From contig NZ_KE150256.1 in NCBI RefSeq assembly GCF_000411115.1, positions 124,001-188,000 on the forward strand: a DNA stretch of 64,000 nucleotides. The letters are read 5' to 3'. The DNA is from Capnocytophaga granulosa ATCC 51502 (GTDB lineage Bacteria > Bacteroidota > Bacteroidia > Flavobacteriales > Flavobacteriaceae). Positions 8,763-16,896 of the stretch are shown piece by piece (within the stretch, counting starts at the first letter, position 1; each line of letters begins with the position of its first letter). Below the pieces are notes generated by a model. It did not search any database and was not told the DNA's origin. It saw only the letters and a program-made list of their open reading frames with translations. Made by a program: the position numbers and the translations under genes.

Positions 8763-9329
8763 TTAGTTGCCCTTGCCTGCGCGAATCACACTAAGGGTTT
8801 GTTGGGTAATACCTAAGAAAGAGGCCACATGTCCCAGTGGTACTCTCAGTAGTATTTTGGGATAATTCTTCAAAAGGAAGTCATAACGCTCCTGTGCCGT
8901 CTGGAACTTAATGGAATAGATTCTGTCCGTCAGGTTTTTAAGAAAGGAAATGAGCAGCATACGCATAAAAAGTTCCAACTTAGGATGGCTGTTGATGAAC
9001 GCTTCTACTTGGGCAAATTCGGCTACACGTACTTTACATGTTTCTAAAGCCTCCAAACCAAAAGGACTTGAGTTATGGAAATAAATAGGCTCTACGGACA
9101 TATAGAAACTATTTTCCGCATGGAAAGCATGGGTAATATCCTTTTTATTCTTAGTATAGAACTGACGAACGATTCCTTCTTCTATATAAAATACCTCTTT
9201 GGAAGTGTTTCCCTCCTTGAGCAAGAGGCTATATTTCTTGTATTGCCTATGCTCAAAGAGTGTATCGAGGAGTTCGAGTGTTTGATTATCTATCTGGGTT
9301 TGCTCGTGTATATAATCTATCAGGTTCAT
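8763..9329 (-). CDS. Crp/Fnr family transcriptional regulator
   Basis: A 188-residue regulator with an N-terminal cyclic-nucleotide-binding-like barrel (about 15-110, 'LLLKEGNTSKEVFYIEEGIVRQFY') and a C-terminal helix-turn-helix ('LGHVASFLGITQQTLSVIRAG', about 164-184). The DNA-binding part is minimal, as in many Bacteroidota Crp-like proteins. No cAMP-binding Arg-Ser signature is evident, so the ligand is unknown. The nearby tolC gene is a plausible target but this is inference. The -7 element ends only 5 bp before the start codon, so the mRNA may be leaderless. Confidence 0.88.
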   Translation of the reverse strand: MNLIDYIHEQTQIDNQTLELLDTLFEHRQYKKYSLLLKEGNTSKEVFYIEEGIVRQFYTKNKKDITHAFHAENSFYMSVEPIYFHNSSPFGLEALETCKVRVAEFAQVEAFINSHPKLELFMRMLLISFLKNLTDRIYSIKFQTAQERYDFLLKNYPKILLRVPLGHVASFLGITQQTLSVIRAGKGN

Positions 9330-9333
9330 AGTG

Positions 9334-9355
9334 CAAAGATACGAATTTATATTTG
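9334..9355. promoter_or_regulatory. Divergent, interlocked -7 elements upstream of the Crp/Fnr gene
   Basis: Minus strand TATCTTTG at 9334-9341 (preceded by CG) faces plus strand TATATTTG at 9348-9355. The minus element would start transcription at or next to the ATG at 9329. The plus element would add a long leader to the phosphatase gene at 9423. Confidence 0.5.
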
Positions 9356-9397
9356 TCTTTTACTGATCCTCCTTTCAATAAAAAATAAAAAAAGTCT

Positions 9398-9405
9398 TAT
9401 CTTTG
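9398..9405 (+). promoter_or_regulatory. -7 promoter element for the first acid phosphatase
   Basis: TATCTTTG, 17 bp before the ATG at 9423. It lies inside the longer open frame and so supports the shorter start. Confidence 0.6.
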
Positions 9406-9422
9406 CCATTCAATTTTTTTGT

Positions 9423-10244
9423 ATGAGAAAGTTATTTTATAGCGGCATCTTTCTGCTTCTTGCCGCTTGCAACAGTGGAAAAGAAGCTATAATGACCTAT
9501 TCCAGTATCAAAGAAAAGAGCAATGATTTTCTCTTAAGTGGGAAGCTCTTCTCTTGCCTATATCACCAGCAAGCTGCTGAGTATGATGCACTATGCTATC
9601 AGGCTTATAATTTGGCTCGCCTACGATTAGATGAAGCCCTTAGCAAAAAAGGGGATAAACCCTTAGCTATTATTAGTGATATAGATGAAACGTTCCTCAA
9701 TACCTCTTATTATGTAGTAGGAATGACCGAAAAAGGCATAGACCATAGCAAAGAATCATGGGAAGAATGGACGGCCAAAGGTGAGGCGACCCCACTGGCT
9801 GGTGCTCTAGACTTCTTCCAATATGCAGATAGTAAAGGGGTTGCTATTTTCTATGTAACCAACCGTTATACTAATGAAAAGGAAGGTACCATAAAGAATC
9901 TAAAGGCTTATGGATTCCCTATTCAGGAGGCCAATCGGCTTGTCTTTCGCAGTGGTGAAAGAAGTAAAGAATCTCGTCGCCTAGAAATTGCTAAAAACTA
10001 TGACATAGTCCTATTCCTAGGAGACAATTTAGCCGATTTTGATAAGGATTTTGATGTTCATTCTACTACAGAACGCGCAGAGGCGACTGCAAAAAACCAA
10101 CAAAATTTCGGAAAGAAATACATTGTACTCCCTAATACCTTCTATGGTGAATGGGAAAATGTTCTTTATGACAACAAAAATCCATCCTTGAAAGAACGCA
10201 AGAATGCCATCTTGAAAAGACTTAAGAACAAACCCGCCCAATAG
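9423..10244 (+). CDS. Lipoprotein acid phosphatase, e(P4)/HAD class B-C family (copy 1)
   Basis: Surface or periplasm-facing phosphomonoesterase, 273 residues. The signal peptide ends in LLAAC with lipidation at Cys16. The HAD catalytic motif is ISDIDETFLNTSYY with nucleophile Asp86 and Asp88; a later 'FLGDNLADFDKDF' provides the acidic metal-binding motif. In Haemophilus the e(P4) homologue removes phosphate from NMN and haem-related nucleotides; the substrate here is not known. The start was chosen after the -7 element at 9398-9405, ignoring an open extension back to 9075 that runs antisense through the Crp gene. It is a tandem paralogue of the gene at 10468. Confidence 0.9.
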   Translation: MRKLFYSGIFLLLAACNSGKEAIMTYSSIKEKSNDFLLSGKLFSCLYHQQAAEYDALCYQAYNLARLRLDEALSKKGDKPLAIISDIDETFLNTSYYVVGMTEKGIDHSKESWEEWTAKGEATPLAGALDFFQYADSKGVAIFYVTNRYTNEKEGTIKNLKAYGFPIQEANRLVFRSGERSKESRRLEIAKNYDIVLFLGDNLADFDKDFDVHSTTERAEATAKNQQNFGKKYIVLPNTFYGEWENVLYDNKNPSLKERKNAILKRLKNKPAQ

Positions 10245-10273
10245 TTTTATTACTTTTCTCTCCTAAGAACCTT

Positions 10274-10314
10274 CTATCCTTATTTATTTATAGAAAAATA
10301 AGGATAGAGCTTTT
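10274..10314 (+). terminator. Rho-independent terminator after phosphatase copy 1
   Basis: Arms 10274-10284 and 10297-10307 (CTATCCTTATT / AATAAGGATAG) form an 11-bp stem, followed by a short T-rich stretch. Confidence 0.75.
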
Positions 10315-10430
10315 ATTGCCCATACCGTCCATATCACACAAGCTATTGTTAACACTTATTAACGTTATATTTTCGTGATTTTTAATTTTATTTTAACTTT
10401 CAATTAGTGATTATATTACATAGAAATATA

Positions 10431-10438
10431 TACCTTTG
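10431..10438 (+). promoter_or_regulatory. -7 promoter element for phosphatase copy 2
   Basis: TACCTTTG, 29 bp before the ATG at 10468. Confidence 0.6.
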
Positions 10439-10467
10439 CACTCCAAAAAAATCCGTTTTTTTTAAGA

Positions 10468-11358
10468 ATGAAAAAGTATATTTTTTGCAGTTTATTCTTG
10501 TTCTTTGTTTCTTGTTATGCTCAAAAGTCTACCGCTGATGCACAGGAGCACTTTGTAAGTAACGGCAAGTTGTATGCTGCACTGTTTCAACAACAAGCTG
10601 CCGAATATGATGCCTTGTGCTATCAGGCTTACAACATAGCCCGCTTGAGATTGGACGAAGCCTTGACCAAGCCTTCAGATAAGCCCCTTGCTATCGTATC
10701 GGATATAGATGAGACCTTTATGAACACCTCCTACTATGCTGTGGAATGTGGCAGAAAAGGCACTGAGTTCGAGTATAAGACTTGGGAGGAATGGACCACC
10801 AAAGCCGAGGCTACTCCGCTGGCAGGTGCTGTGGAATTTTTCCAGTATGCAGCTCAAAAAGGTGTCCAAATCTTCTATGTAACCAACCGAAAAGAGTCCG
10901 AGCGCAAGGGTACCACACTGAATATCAAGCGCTACCACTTTCCTTTCCAAGGAGATGACCACCTGATATTCCGTACAGCGGAAAGGAGCAAAGAGAATCG
11001 CCGCCTGAATATCGCTAAGAACTACGATATTGTACTTTTTTTGGGAGACAACTTAGGAGACTTTGACAAAGACTTTGACGCTACCACCCCTGAGGGGCGC
11101 AGTCAAGCGGTAGAAAAGAACCATAAACAGTTTGGAACAAAGTATATTGTACTTCCCAACACCTCTTACGGAGACTGGGAGAACGCACTCTATGGGAGAA
11201 AATCCCCTCACCCTGAAAGAACGCAAAGAGCTAATCTTAAAAACGCTCAAGGAAAAGCCAACCAAGTAATTCATTTATCCCTATATTCTTCGAAGGTTTC
11301 TTCTTTTTATAAGAAGAAACCTTTACTTTTTTTGGGAAGCAGTAACCTATTGGTTTAA
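10468..11358 (+). CDS. e(P4)-like acid phosphatase, copy 2, with 3' frameshift
   Basis: Paralogue of the gene at 9423, with the same QQQAAEYDALCYQAYN.ARLRLDEAL block, the HAD motif SDIDETFMNTSYY (Asp79, Asp81) and the acidic motif FLGDNLGDFDKDF. The signal peptide ends near VSCYAQ. As read, the frame runs to 11358 (296 residues), but homology to copy 1 breaks off after WENALYGRK at about 11200. In the +1 frame the sequence continues as NPLTLKERKELILKTLKEKP and stops at TAA 11267-11269, matching NPSLKERKNAILKRLKNKP of copy 1. The break lies at an AAAA run (11199-11202). The extra C-terminal tail even includes a transcription terminator, so it is probably not native. It may be a sequencing error or a real mutation. 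Confidence 0.85.
   Translation: MKKYIFCSLFLFFVSCYAQKSTADAQEHFVSNGKLYAALFQQQAAEYDALCYQAYNIARLRLDEALTKPSDKPLAIVSDIDETFMNTSYYAVECGRKGTEFEYKTWEEWTTKAEATPLAGAVEFFQYAAQKGVQIFYVTNRKESERKGTTLNIKRYHFPFQGDDHLIFRTAERSKENRRLNIAKNYDIVLFLGDNLGDFDKDFDATTPEGRSQAVEKNHKQFGTKYIVLPNTSYGDWENALYGRKSPHPERTQRANLKNAQGKANQVIHLSLYSSKVSSFYKKKPLLFLGSSNLLV
11293..11334 (+). terminator. Rho-independent terminator after phosphatase copy 2
   Basis: Perfect 13-bp arms 11293-11305 and 11311-11323 with a 5-nt loop, followed by a run of T. It lies inside the frameshifted extension of the gene at 10468. Confidence 0.85.
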
Positions 11359-11510
11359 CTTTTTATTTATCCATGTTCTACAGAAAAAAGTTCTTCTTAT
11401 AGCCTATCTTGGTATGCTTTTTGCAGGGCTTAGTATTAGATTTCTTCCCACAAATAATTAATCGTTAAAGGCAATTTATCTCATTGACTTATCAGTTAAT
11501 CAAGTTAATC

Positions 11511-12566
11511 ATGAAAAAATATTTAATGCTGGCAGTGGCTTATCTCCTTATGGGGTTATATGCCTCTGCTGTAATCGCACAAACAAAAAAAATGAACACC
11601 AAAGAAATCTATTTTGCAGGAGGGTGCTTCTGGGGAACCGAGCACTTCCTCAAACAAATTCGTGGAGTTGTCTCCACCGAAGTAGGCTACGCCAATGGAA
11701 ATGTGGCCAACCCTACCTACAAACTCGTTTGTCAAGGCAACACCCAGTTTGCCGAAACTGTCAAGGTTGTCTATAACCCTTCTGAGGTATCTCTGTCCTT
11801 TCTTATCGATCTATATCTCAAGACAATAGACCCTACCTCTCTAAACAAACAAGGCAACGACAAAGGCTCTCAGTACCGCACAGGGATTTACTATAAGGAC
11901 AAAGCTGACGAACCTATCATAAGGCAACAACTTGCCGCCCTTGCCAAAGGATACAGCAAACCCATACTAGTGGAAAACCTACCGCTAAAGAATTTCTACG
12001 CAGCTGAGGACTACCACCAAGACTATTTGGATAAGAACCCACATGGTTATTGCCACCTCTCCCCTGCCCTATTTGAGATGGCACGCAAGGCCAACCCTAA
12101 GAAGGCTGCCCCAAAGACAAGCTACACCCTCAAGGATAAGGCTACCCTCAAGAAAGAACTAACTCCTATGCAGTATGAGGTTACCCAAAATAGTGCCACC
12201 GAGCCACCTTTCCGTAACGAGTATTGGAACGAAAAGCGTGAGGGTATCTATGTAGATATCACCACAGGGGAGCCTCTATTCTCCTCTGCTGACAAGTTTG
12301 AATCGGGTTGTGGCTGGCCGAGCTTTTCCAAGCCTATTGACAAGAAACTTATCCAAGAGCACCTTGACAAGTCGCACAATATGCTCCGTACCGAAGTCAG
12401 AAGTAAGCTCGGTAATGCTCACTTAGGCCACGTCTTCACCGATGGACCAAAGGATAAGGGAGGACTACGCTACTGCATCAATAGTGCGTCCCTACGCTTT
12501 ATCCCTAAAGAAGAGATGGAGAAAGAAGGGTATAGCCTTAAACTATTAGTGAAAAGTGAACAGTGA
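11511..12566 (+). CDS. msrAB: Secreted bifunctional methionine sulfoxide reductase A/B
   Basis: Repairs oxidised methionine in envelope proteins: the N-terminal MsrA domain reduces the S form and the C-terminal MsrB domain the R form. The protein is 351 residues with a signal peptide ending VIAQ at about residue 24. MsrA active site is GGCFWGTE (Cys39); '[13 protein letters not shown]' is also typical. MsrB shows ESGCGWPSF, 'THLGHVF'-like '[11 protein letters not shown]' and [11 protein letters not shown] with the catalytic Cys near 322. The ATG at 11511 was chosen over a TTG at 11484 because it directly begins the signal peptide. Confidence 0.95.
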   Translation: MKKYLMLAVAYLLMGLYASAVIAQTKKMNTKEIYFAGGCFWGTEHFLKQIRGVVSTEVGYANGNVANPTYKLVCQGNTQFAETVKVVYNPSEVSLSFLIDLYLKTIDPTSLNKQGNDKGSQYRTGIYYKDKADEPIIRQQLAALAKGYSKPILVENLPLKNFYAAEDYHQDYLDKNPHGYCHLSPALFEMARKANPKKAAPKTSYTLKDKATLKKELTPMQYEVTQNSATEPPFRNEYWNEKREGIYVDITTGEPLFSSADKFESGCGWPSFSKPIDKKLIQEHLDKSHNMLRTEVRSKLGNAHLGHVFTDGPKDKGGLRYCINSASLRFIPKEEMEKEGYSLKLLVKSEQ

Positions 12567-12601
12567 AAAATGAAAAGTCATTTACCTCTTCTCACTATTC
12601 A

Positions 12602-13339
12602 TTAATCATCTTTCCAGATTTTCCAAGCCGCTTCAGCTTGTAGGACGAGCATGAGATAGCCATTGAGAATAGTAGCCCCCTGTGCTTCTCCTTTAGCAAG
12701 AAAAGCCGTCTTTTCAGGGTTATAGATAAGGTCGTACAAGAGGTGTTCCCTTGTTATCCACTGATAGGGAATAAGCGGAAAAGCCTCTACATTAGGAGAG
12801 GTTCCCAAGGGAGTCGTATTAATGATAAGAGAATGATATGTAATGATTTCCTTGGTAAGCTCTGTGTAAGAAATAGCTGTAGAAGAAGCCTCACGGGAGA
12901 CCAATTGGTAAGGAATACCCAACTGGCTTAGCGCAAAAGCCACCGCCTTACTAGCCCCTCCTGTACCGAGAATCAGTGCGCTATGATGATGAGGTTTTAA
13001 GTGAGGTACTAAGGAATCACGAAAGCCTATATAATCTGTATTATACCCCTTGAGCTTACCTGTGGAGAGTACCTTAATCGTATTGCAAGCCTTAATGGCT
13101 ATAAGTGCCTCATCCTGCTGGTCTAACAAGGAAAGTACCGCCTCCTTATAAGGTATCGTTACATTCATTCCCACAAGAGTAGGTGTAGCAGCAATAAGTG
13201 CAGGAAGCTCCTCTATGGAAGGAATATCAAAGTTGATATACTCACAATTGGTAATTTGTTCTTTAGCAAATTTTTCTGCAAAATATCTGCGAGAGAAAGA
13301 GTAGGATATGTTGCGCCCTACTAAAGCAAAGGTCTTCAT
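12602..13339 (-). CDS. aroE: Shikimate 5-dehydrogenase
   Basis: NADPH-dependent reduction of 3-dehydroshikimate to shikimate in aromatic amino acid synthesis; cytoplasmic. It has 245 residues, the short form common in Bacteroidota. Visible motifs are 'GRNISYSFSRRYF' (shikimate binding), 'MNVTIPYKEAV' with the catalytic Lys, 'ACNTIK', 'NTDYIGF', the dinucleotide-binding 'ILGTGGASKAVAFAL' and 'IINTTPLGTSP'. It lies 44 bp downstream of rsgA on the same strand, so the two may share a transcript. Confidence 0.95.
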   Translation of the reverse strand: MKTFALVGRNISYSFSRRYFAEKFAKEQITNCEYINFDIPSIEELPALIAATPTLVGMNVTIPYKEAVLSLLDQQDEALIAIKACNTIKVLSTGKLKGYNTDYIGFRDSLVPHLKPHHHSALILGTGGASKAVAFALSQLGIPYQLVSREASSTAISYTELTKEIITYHSLIINTTPLGTSPNVEAFPLIPYQWITREHLLYDLIYNPEKTAFLAKGEAQGATILNGYLMLVLQAEAAWKIWKDD

Positions 13340-13383
13340 AGTTTTGAATTTTGAGATTTAAGTTATCCGTTTTTCACTATTCG

Positions 13384-14316
13384 CTATTCACTTTCCCGAT
13401 AGGTGTCTTCCTCTCCTTCGAGGAGTTGCAGATAGCTTTTGTAACGGCTCCAGTGGAGTCTGTCCTCCTCAAGGGCTTGCTTAACGGCGCATTGAGGTTC
13501 GTTCAGGTGCAGACAGTTATGGAACTTACAGAGATGCTTAAGGGCAAAGAACTCAGGGAAGTAATCGGCCAACTCCTCTCGGTCAAAATCCACTACGCCT
13601 AAGCCCTTGATTCCTGGGGTATCTATGATGCGAGCATCAAATTCCAAATCATACATTTGGGCGAAGGTAGTGGTATGTTGTCCCTGTCCATGCAGCTCGG
13701 AGAGGGGTTGAGTCTTGAGCTGTAGAGAGGGCGAAAGAGCATTGATAAGTGTTGATTTTCCTGCGCCTGAATGGCCTAAGACCATGGCTGTTTTCCCCTG
13801 TAAGCGTGCTTTGACTTTGTCTATATTTTTGCCTGTTTGTGCTGAAATCCCCATACACTCATAGCCTACATCGCGGTACATATAAGCCAAGTACTTTACC
13901 TCGGCCAGCTCATCAGGGGTATAAGTATCCACCTTGTTAAAGAGCAATACGGCGGGAATGCTATAAGCCTCCGCTGTTACCAAAAAACGATCAATAAAGG
14001 CTGTATAGGTAGTGGGGTTATTGAGGGTTACCACAAGAAAAGCCACATCGATATTAGCGGCTAGGATATGTGTTTGCTTAGAGAGATTGACCGACTTGCG
14101 AATGATATAGTTCTCTCGTGGAGCAATCTCGGTAATGACCCCCTCCCCTTTGGTCTCTGCCTCATAAAACACGACCTTATCACCCACGGCTATAGGATTG
14201 GTATTCTTTATTTCCTTGAGGCGAAACCTACCCTTGAGGCGACACTCATAAAACTGCTGGTCTTCTCCCTTGACCACATACCAGCTTCCTGTGGATTTGT
14301 AGACGATTCCATTCAT
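13384..14316 (-). CDS. rsgA: Small ribosomal subunit biogenesis GTPase RsgA
   Basis: Circularly permuted GTPase for late 30S subunit maturation; 310 residues. An N-terminal OB fold ('GVVYKSTGSWYVV', 'KIKNTNPIAVGDKV'-like) is followed by the permuted G domain: 'LFNKVD' (G4), 'GHSGAGKSTLIN' (P-loop) and 'IDTPGIKGLG' (G3). The C-terminal zinc knuckle is CKFHNC...C. The start at 14316 (MNGIVYK) was preferred over 14358 because the longer version adds a repeat-derived N-terminus; a -7 element lies at 14384-14391. Confidence 0.95.
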   Translation of the reverse strand: MNGIVYKSTGSWYVVKGEDQQFYECRLKGRFRLKEIKNTNPIAVGDKVVFYEAETKGEGVITEIAPRENYIIRKSVNLSKQTHILAANIDVAFLVVTLNNPTTYTAFIDRFLVTAEAYSIPAVLLFNKVDTYTPDELAEVKYLAYMYRDVGYECMGISAQTGKNIDKVKARLQGKTAMVLGHSGAGKSTLINALSPSLQLKTQPLSELHGQGQHTTTFAQMYDLEFDARIIDTPGIKGLGVVDFDREELADYFPEFFALKHLCKFHNCLHLNEPQCAVKQALEEDRLHWSRYKSYLQLLEGEEDTYRESE

Positions 14317-14383
14317 AAGAAGTGAATAGTAAATAGTGAATAGTGATGCGCTTTTCACTCTTCACTTTTCATTTTTAGAGTTG

Positions 14384-14391
14384 CAAAGGTA
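14384..14391 (-). promoter_or_regulatory. -7 promoter element for rsgA-aroE
   Basis: Minus strand TACCTTTG preceded by TG. The predicted leader is about 60 nt and contains GTGAATAGT-type repeat sequence. Confidence 0.55.
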
Positions 14392-14395
14392 CAAA

Positions 14396-14429
14396 AAAAA
14401 GCAATAAGTATCGCTACTTATTGCTTTTT
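14396..14429 (-). terminator. Terminator after the Cys-rich mini-protein gene
   Basis: Perfect 15-bp arms 14396-14410 and 14415-14429 with a 4-nt loop. A T-run follows on the minus strand. Confidence 0.8.
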
Positions 14430-14450
14430 AGGTCATGAAAAACCATTCAC

Positions 14451-14702
14451 TTACGCTTCTGCGTCGGTTTCAGGAGCCCATTCGTTGCAGAGCATCCCTT
14501 TAGCGGCATGTGATAGGTTAGCACATGCTGGTGTGTTGTACTTAGCACATGAAAGGCAATCTACTTCACCTTGAAGACTTGGACGCATGTTAAAGCTGTC
14601 GCAAGTGTGTTTGGACTCTACTTTGGTTTGGTGAAGTTTGCATACATTCTCCGCTGTCAAATTTTCGCAATTTACACAGCCGTTTACTAGTCTAATAGCC
14701 AT
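14451..14702 (-). CDS. Cysteine-rich small protein with two C-x2-C modules
   Basis: An 83-residue cytoplasmic protein with no signal peptide. It carries eight cysteines in two similar modules: C-x2-C ... C ... C-D-S-F in the first half and C-x2-C ... C ... C-N-E-W in the second, so it looks like an internal duplication able to hold two zinc ions or two Fe-S clusters. I do not recognise a named family, but similar proteins occur in Flavobacteriia. ATG 14702 was chosen over 14750 because the -7 element at 14748-14755 lies within the longer frame. It is monocistronic, with its own promoter and terminator. Confidence 0.8.
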   Translation of the reverse strand: MAIRLVNGCVNCENLTAENVCKLHQTKVESKHTCDSFNMRPSLQGEVDCLSCAKYNTPACANLSHAAKGMLCNEWAPETDAEA

Positions 14703-14747
14703 AATTTTTCTTTTTAGTGTTAATAATCTGTTGTTGTTTTCTGGGTG

Positions 14748-14755
14748 CAAAGTTA
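14748..14755 (-). promoter_or_regulatory. -7 promoter element for the Cys-rich mini-protein
   Basis: TAACTTTG on the minus strand, about 45 bp before the ATG at 14702. Confidence 0.6.
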
Positions 14756-14915
14756 TGGCAAGATGTCTTTAGAAACAAAATAAATAACTCATTTTCAGTA
14801 ATATGTATTTTGAATAAGTAAAAATTAATGACTAGTGACTAGCGACTAATGACCAGTGATAAGATGACTCAAAATCCAAAACGCTTGACTGATAATTTTT
14901 TTCAAATATTATTCG

Positions 14916-14923
14916 TATTTTTG
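14916..14923 (+). promoter_or_regulatory. -7 promoter element for the M1 peptidase
   Basis: CG-TATTTTTG, 24 bp before the ATG at 14948. It excludes the longer open frame that begins at 14849. Confidence 0.65.
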
Positions 14924-14947
14924 TCCCTCCTAAAACCCCAAACGCTC

Positions 14948-16789
14948 ATGATAAGATCCTTTTTTCTATCTCTTGCCGCTATAGGCTTTAGTATAAGCGC
15001 CGCTGCTCAGTGGCAACAACACATTGACTACCAGATGGATATTCAGATGGACGTGAAGACTTTCCAGTACCAAGGAAAGCAAGTGGCCGTTTATGAAAAC
15101 CATTCGCCTGATACGCTGCGTACCATGTTTTATCACTTGTATCTCAATGCTTTTCAGCCTAATAGCCAAATGGATAAGAACATGCAGCAGGTACCCGATA
15201 TGCCTGCCCGCTTTATGCACAATGCAGGCACGGAGGCCGAACCTAAATATATCAGTAAGCTCTCCTTGCTCAAGGAAAGCGAACAGGGGTTTATCCGCCT
15301 GCACTCCCTTATGCAAAATGGCAAAGCGGCGTCCTACAAGGTAGTGGGTACCATTCTACAAGTAACCCTACCTGAACCGATTCTCCCTCAGGGCAAAGCA
15401 ACCCTTACCATGGACTACACCGCTCAGATACCTACTATGGGACTGCGTATGGGACGCAATAGCTCCGATGGGGTAGCACTTTCGCTCTCCCAGTGGTATC
15501 CACGTATCTGCGCCTATGACAGCCAAGGCTGGCATCCGTACCAATATATATTCGGTGAGTTCTATGGAGATTGGGCAAACTTTGATGTGAAAATCACCCT
15601 TGACAAAAACTATATGGTAGCAGGTACCGGTACGCTACAGAATCCTGAGCAGATAGGCTTTGGCTACCAAAATATAAAGGAAGTAAAGACTCACCAAAAG
15701 ACCCGTACTTGGCACTTCAAGGCTGAGCGGGTGATAGATTTCTCTTGGGCGGCCGACCCTGCTTATCAGCATGATGTGGTAAAGACTAAGGGAGGAGTGG
15801 AATTACACTTTTTCTATAAGAATTTCCCCGAAAGCTGGAAGCAATTACAACAAATCATGCCCGAAGTCTTGGATTTTTACGAGGCTAAAGTAGGCAAATA
15901 TCCTTGGGATCATTATTCCTTTATCCAAGCAGGACAGGGAGCTATGGAGTATGCTATGTGTACCTTTATAGAGGGAGGCAAAGACCCTAAGACACTCATA
16001 AGAACGGCCTGCCATGAGCTAGCACACACTTGGTTTGAGCATATCTTTGCCATTGACGAACAGCAATATCCTTGGTTTGATGAGGGCTTTACTTGCTTTT
16101 TACAACTATGGGCTGATGCCGAAGTGGTACAGAAAGACCCAGTGGCCAACTTCTCCGACTCCCGCCGCAAGGCTTTCCTTGACTATATCCAAGACAACCA
16201 AGAGGAAGACCCCTCCATCCGTGCCGACTTCTTTGAGCGTACACGTTCCTATTTCAGTACTGCCTATGCCAAAGGGACTATGTTCGCCTCTCATTTGGAC
16301 TACATTATCGGACGCCGAGCTATGGAACGTACCTTCAAACGTTTCTACAAGGAATATGCCTTTACTCACCCTACCCCTGAGAACTTTGTGCGCTGTGCTG
16401 AAAAGGAATCAGGCATGCAGCTCTTTTGGTTTCTCAATGAGTTCATGCACACCAATCACCATATCGGCTACTGCATAGAAAAGGTAGAAGCCAAAGGTGA
16501 TAAAACCTTGGTTACTCTCAGCAAAAAAGGACGTATCCCCATGCCCCTAGACCTTATTGTTATTCCCAACGGACAAAAGCCTTTCTCTCTATACATTCCT
16601 ATCGACCTTACTTTTGGAGAAAAGCCCAATCCGTTCATCAACATGGAACGCATCGTATTGCCTGTATGGAATTGGGCTGAAAACACTTACCAGTTCGAGT
16701 TAGATCTCCCCTTTACCAAAGTGAGAAACATCAGCATAGATCCACAGGAGTTTATGGCTGATCCGAATACGGAATGCCATAATTACTAG
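14948..16789 (+). CDS. Secreted M1 family zinc metallopeptidase
   Basis: Aminopeptidase-like enzyme of 613 residues with a signal peptide ending AAAQ at about residue 20, so it acts outside the inner membrane. The zinc site HELAH (356-360) with the third ligand Glu379 in WFDEGF fits HExxH-x18-E. The exopeptidase motif appears as QGAMEYAM rather than GAMEN, as in many Bacteroidota M1 proteins. An N-terminal beta domain of M1 type precedes the catalytic domain. It probably degrades peptides for nutrition. Confidence 0.92.
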   Translation: MIRSFFLSLAAIGFSISAAAQWQQHIDYQMDIQMDVKTFQYQGKQVAVYENHSPDTLRTMFYHLYLNAFQPNSQMDKNMQQVPDMPARFMHNAGTEAEPKYISKLSLLKESEQGFIRLHSLMQNGKAASYKVVGTILQVTLPEPILPQGKATLTMDYTAQIPTMGLRMGRNSSDGVALSLSQWYPRICAYDSQGWHPYQYIFGEFYGDWANFDVKITLDKNYMVAGTGTLQNPEQIGFGYQNIKEVKTHQKTRTWHFKAERVIDFSWAADPAYQHDVVKTKGGVELHFFYKNFPESWKQLQQIMPEVLDFYEAKVGKYPWDHYSFIQAGQGAMEYAMCTFIEGGKDPKTLIRTACHELAHTWFEHIFAIDEQQYPWFDEGFTCFLQLWADAEVVQKDPVANFSDSRRKAFLDYIQDNQEEDPSIRADFFERTRSYFSTAYAKGTMFASHLDYIIGRRAMERTFKRFYKEYAFTHPTPENFVRCAEKESGMQLFWFLNEFMHTNHHIGYCIEKVEAKGDKTLVTLSKKGRIPMPLDLIVIPNGQKPFSLYIPIDLTFGEKPNPFINMERIVLPVWNWAENTYQFELDLPFTKVRNISIDPQEFMADPNTECHNY

Positions 16790-16868
16790 ATAGTGACCAA
16801 TGACGAGTGACTAATGACTAACGAAAAGTGAAAAAGATTTGTCACTTGTCATTTGTCATTTGTCATTA
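16790..16868. repeat. Facing 7-bp repeat arms (TGACNAA ... TTNGTCA)
   Basis: Between the M1 peptidase stop and sufE, TGACCAA/TGACGAG/TGACTAA units are followed by TCACTTG/TCATTTG units. The two arms are complementary and could form a terminator-like hairpin. Confidence 0.65.
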
Positions 16869-16875
16869 AATGTTG

Positions 16876-16883
16876 TATTTTTG
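16876..16883 (+). promoter_or_regulatory. -7 promoter element for the suf operon
   Basis: TG-TATTTTTG, 13 bp before the ATG at 16897. It lies inside the longer open frame and decides the start. Confidence 0.65.
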
Positions 16884-16896
16884 CCCCCAAAAAAAG

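Noticed and set aside
9075..9422. N-terminal extension of the first acid phosphatase
   Set aside because: It is antisense to the Crp/Fnr gene; the lipoprotein signal peptide and the -7 element support the start at 9423.
11270..11358. Native C-terminal tail of phosphatase copy 2
   Set aside because: Encoded by terminator sequence and absent from the paralogue; explained by a frameshift.
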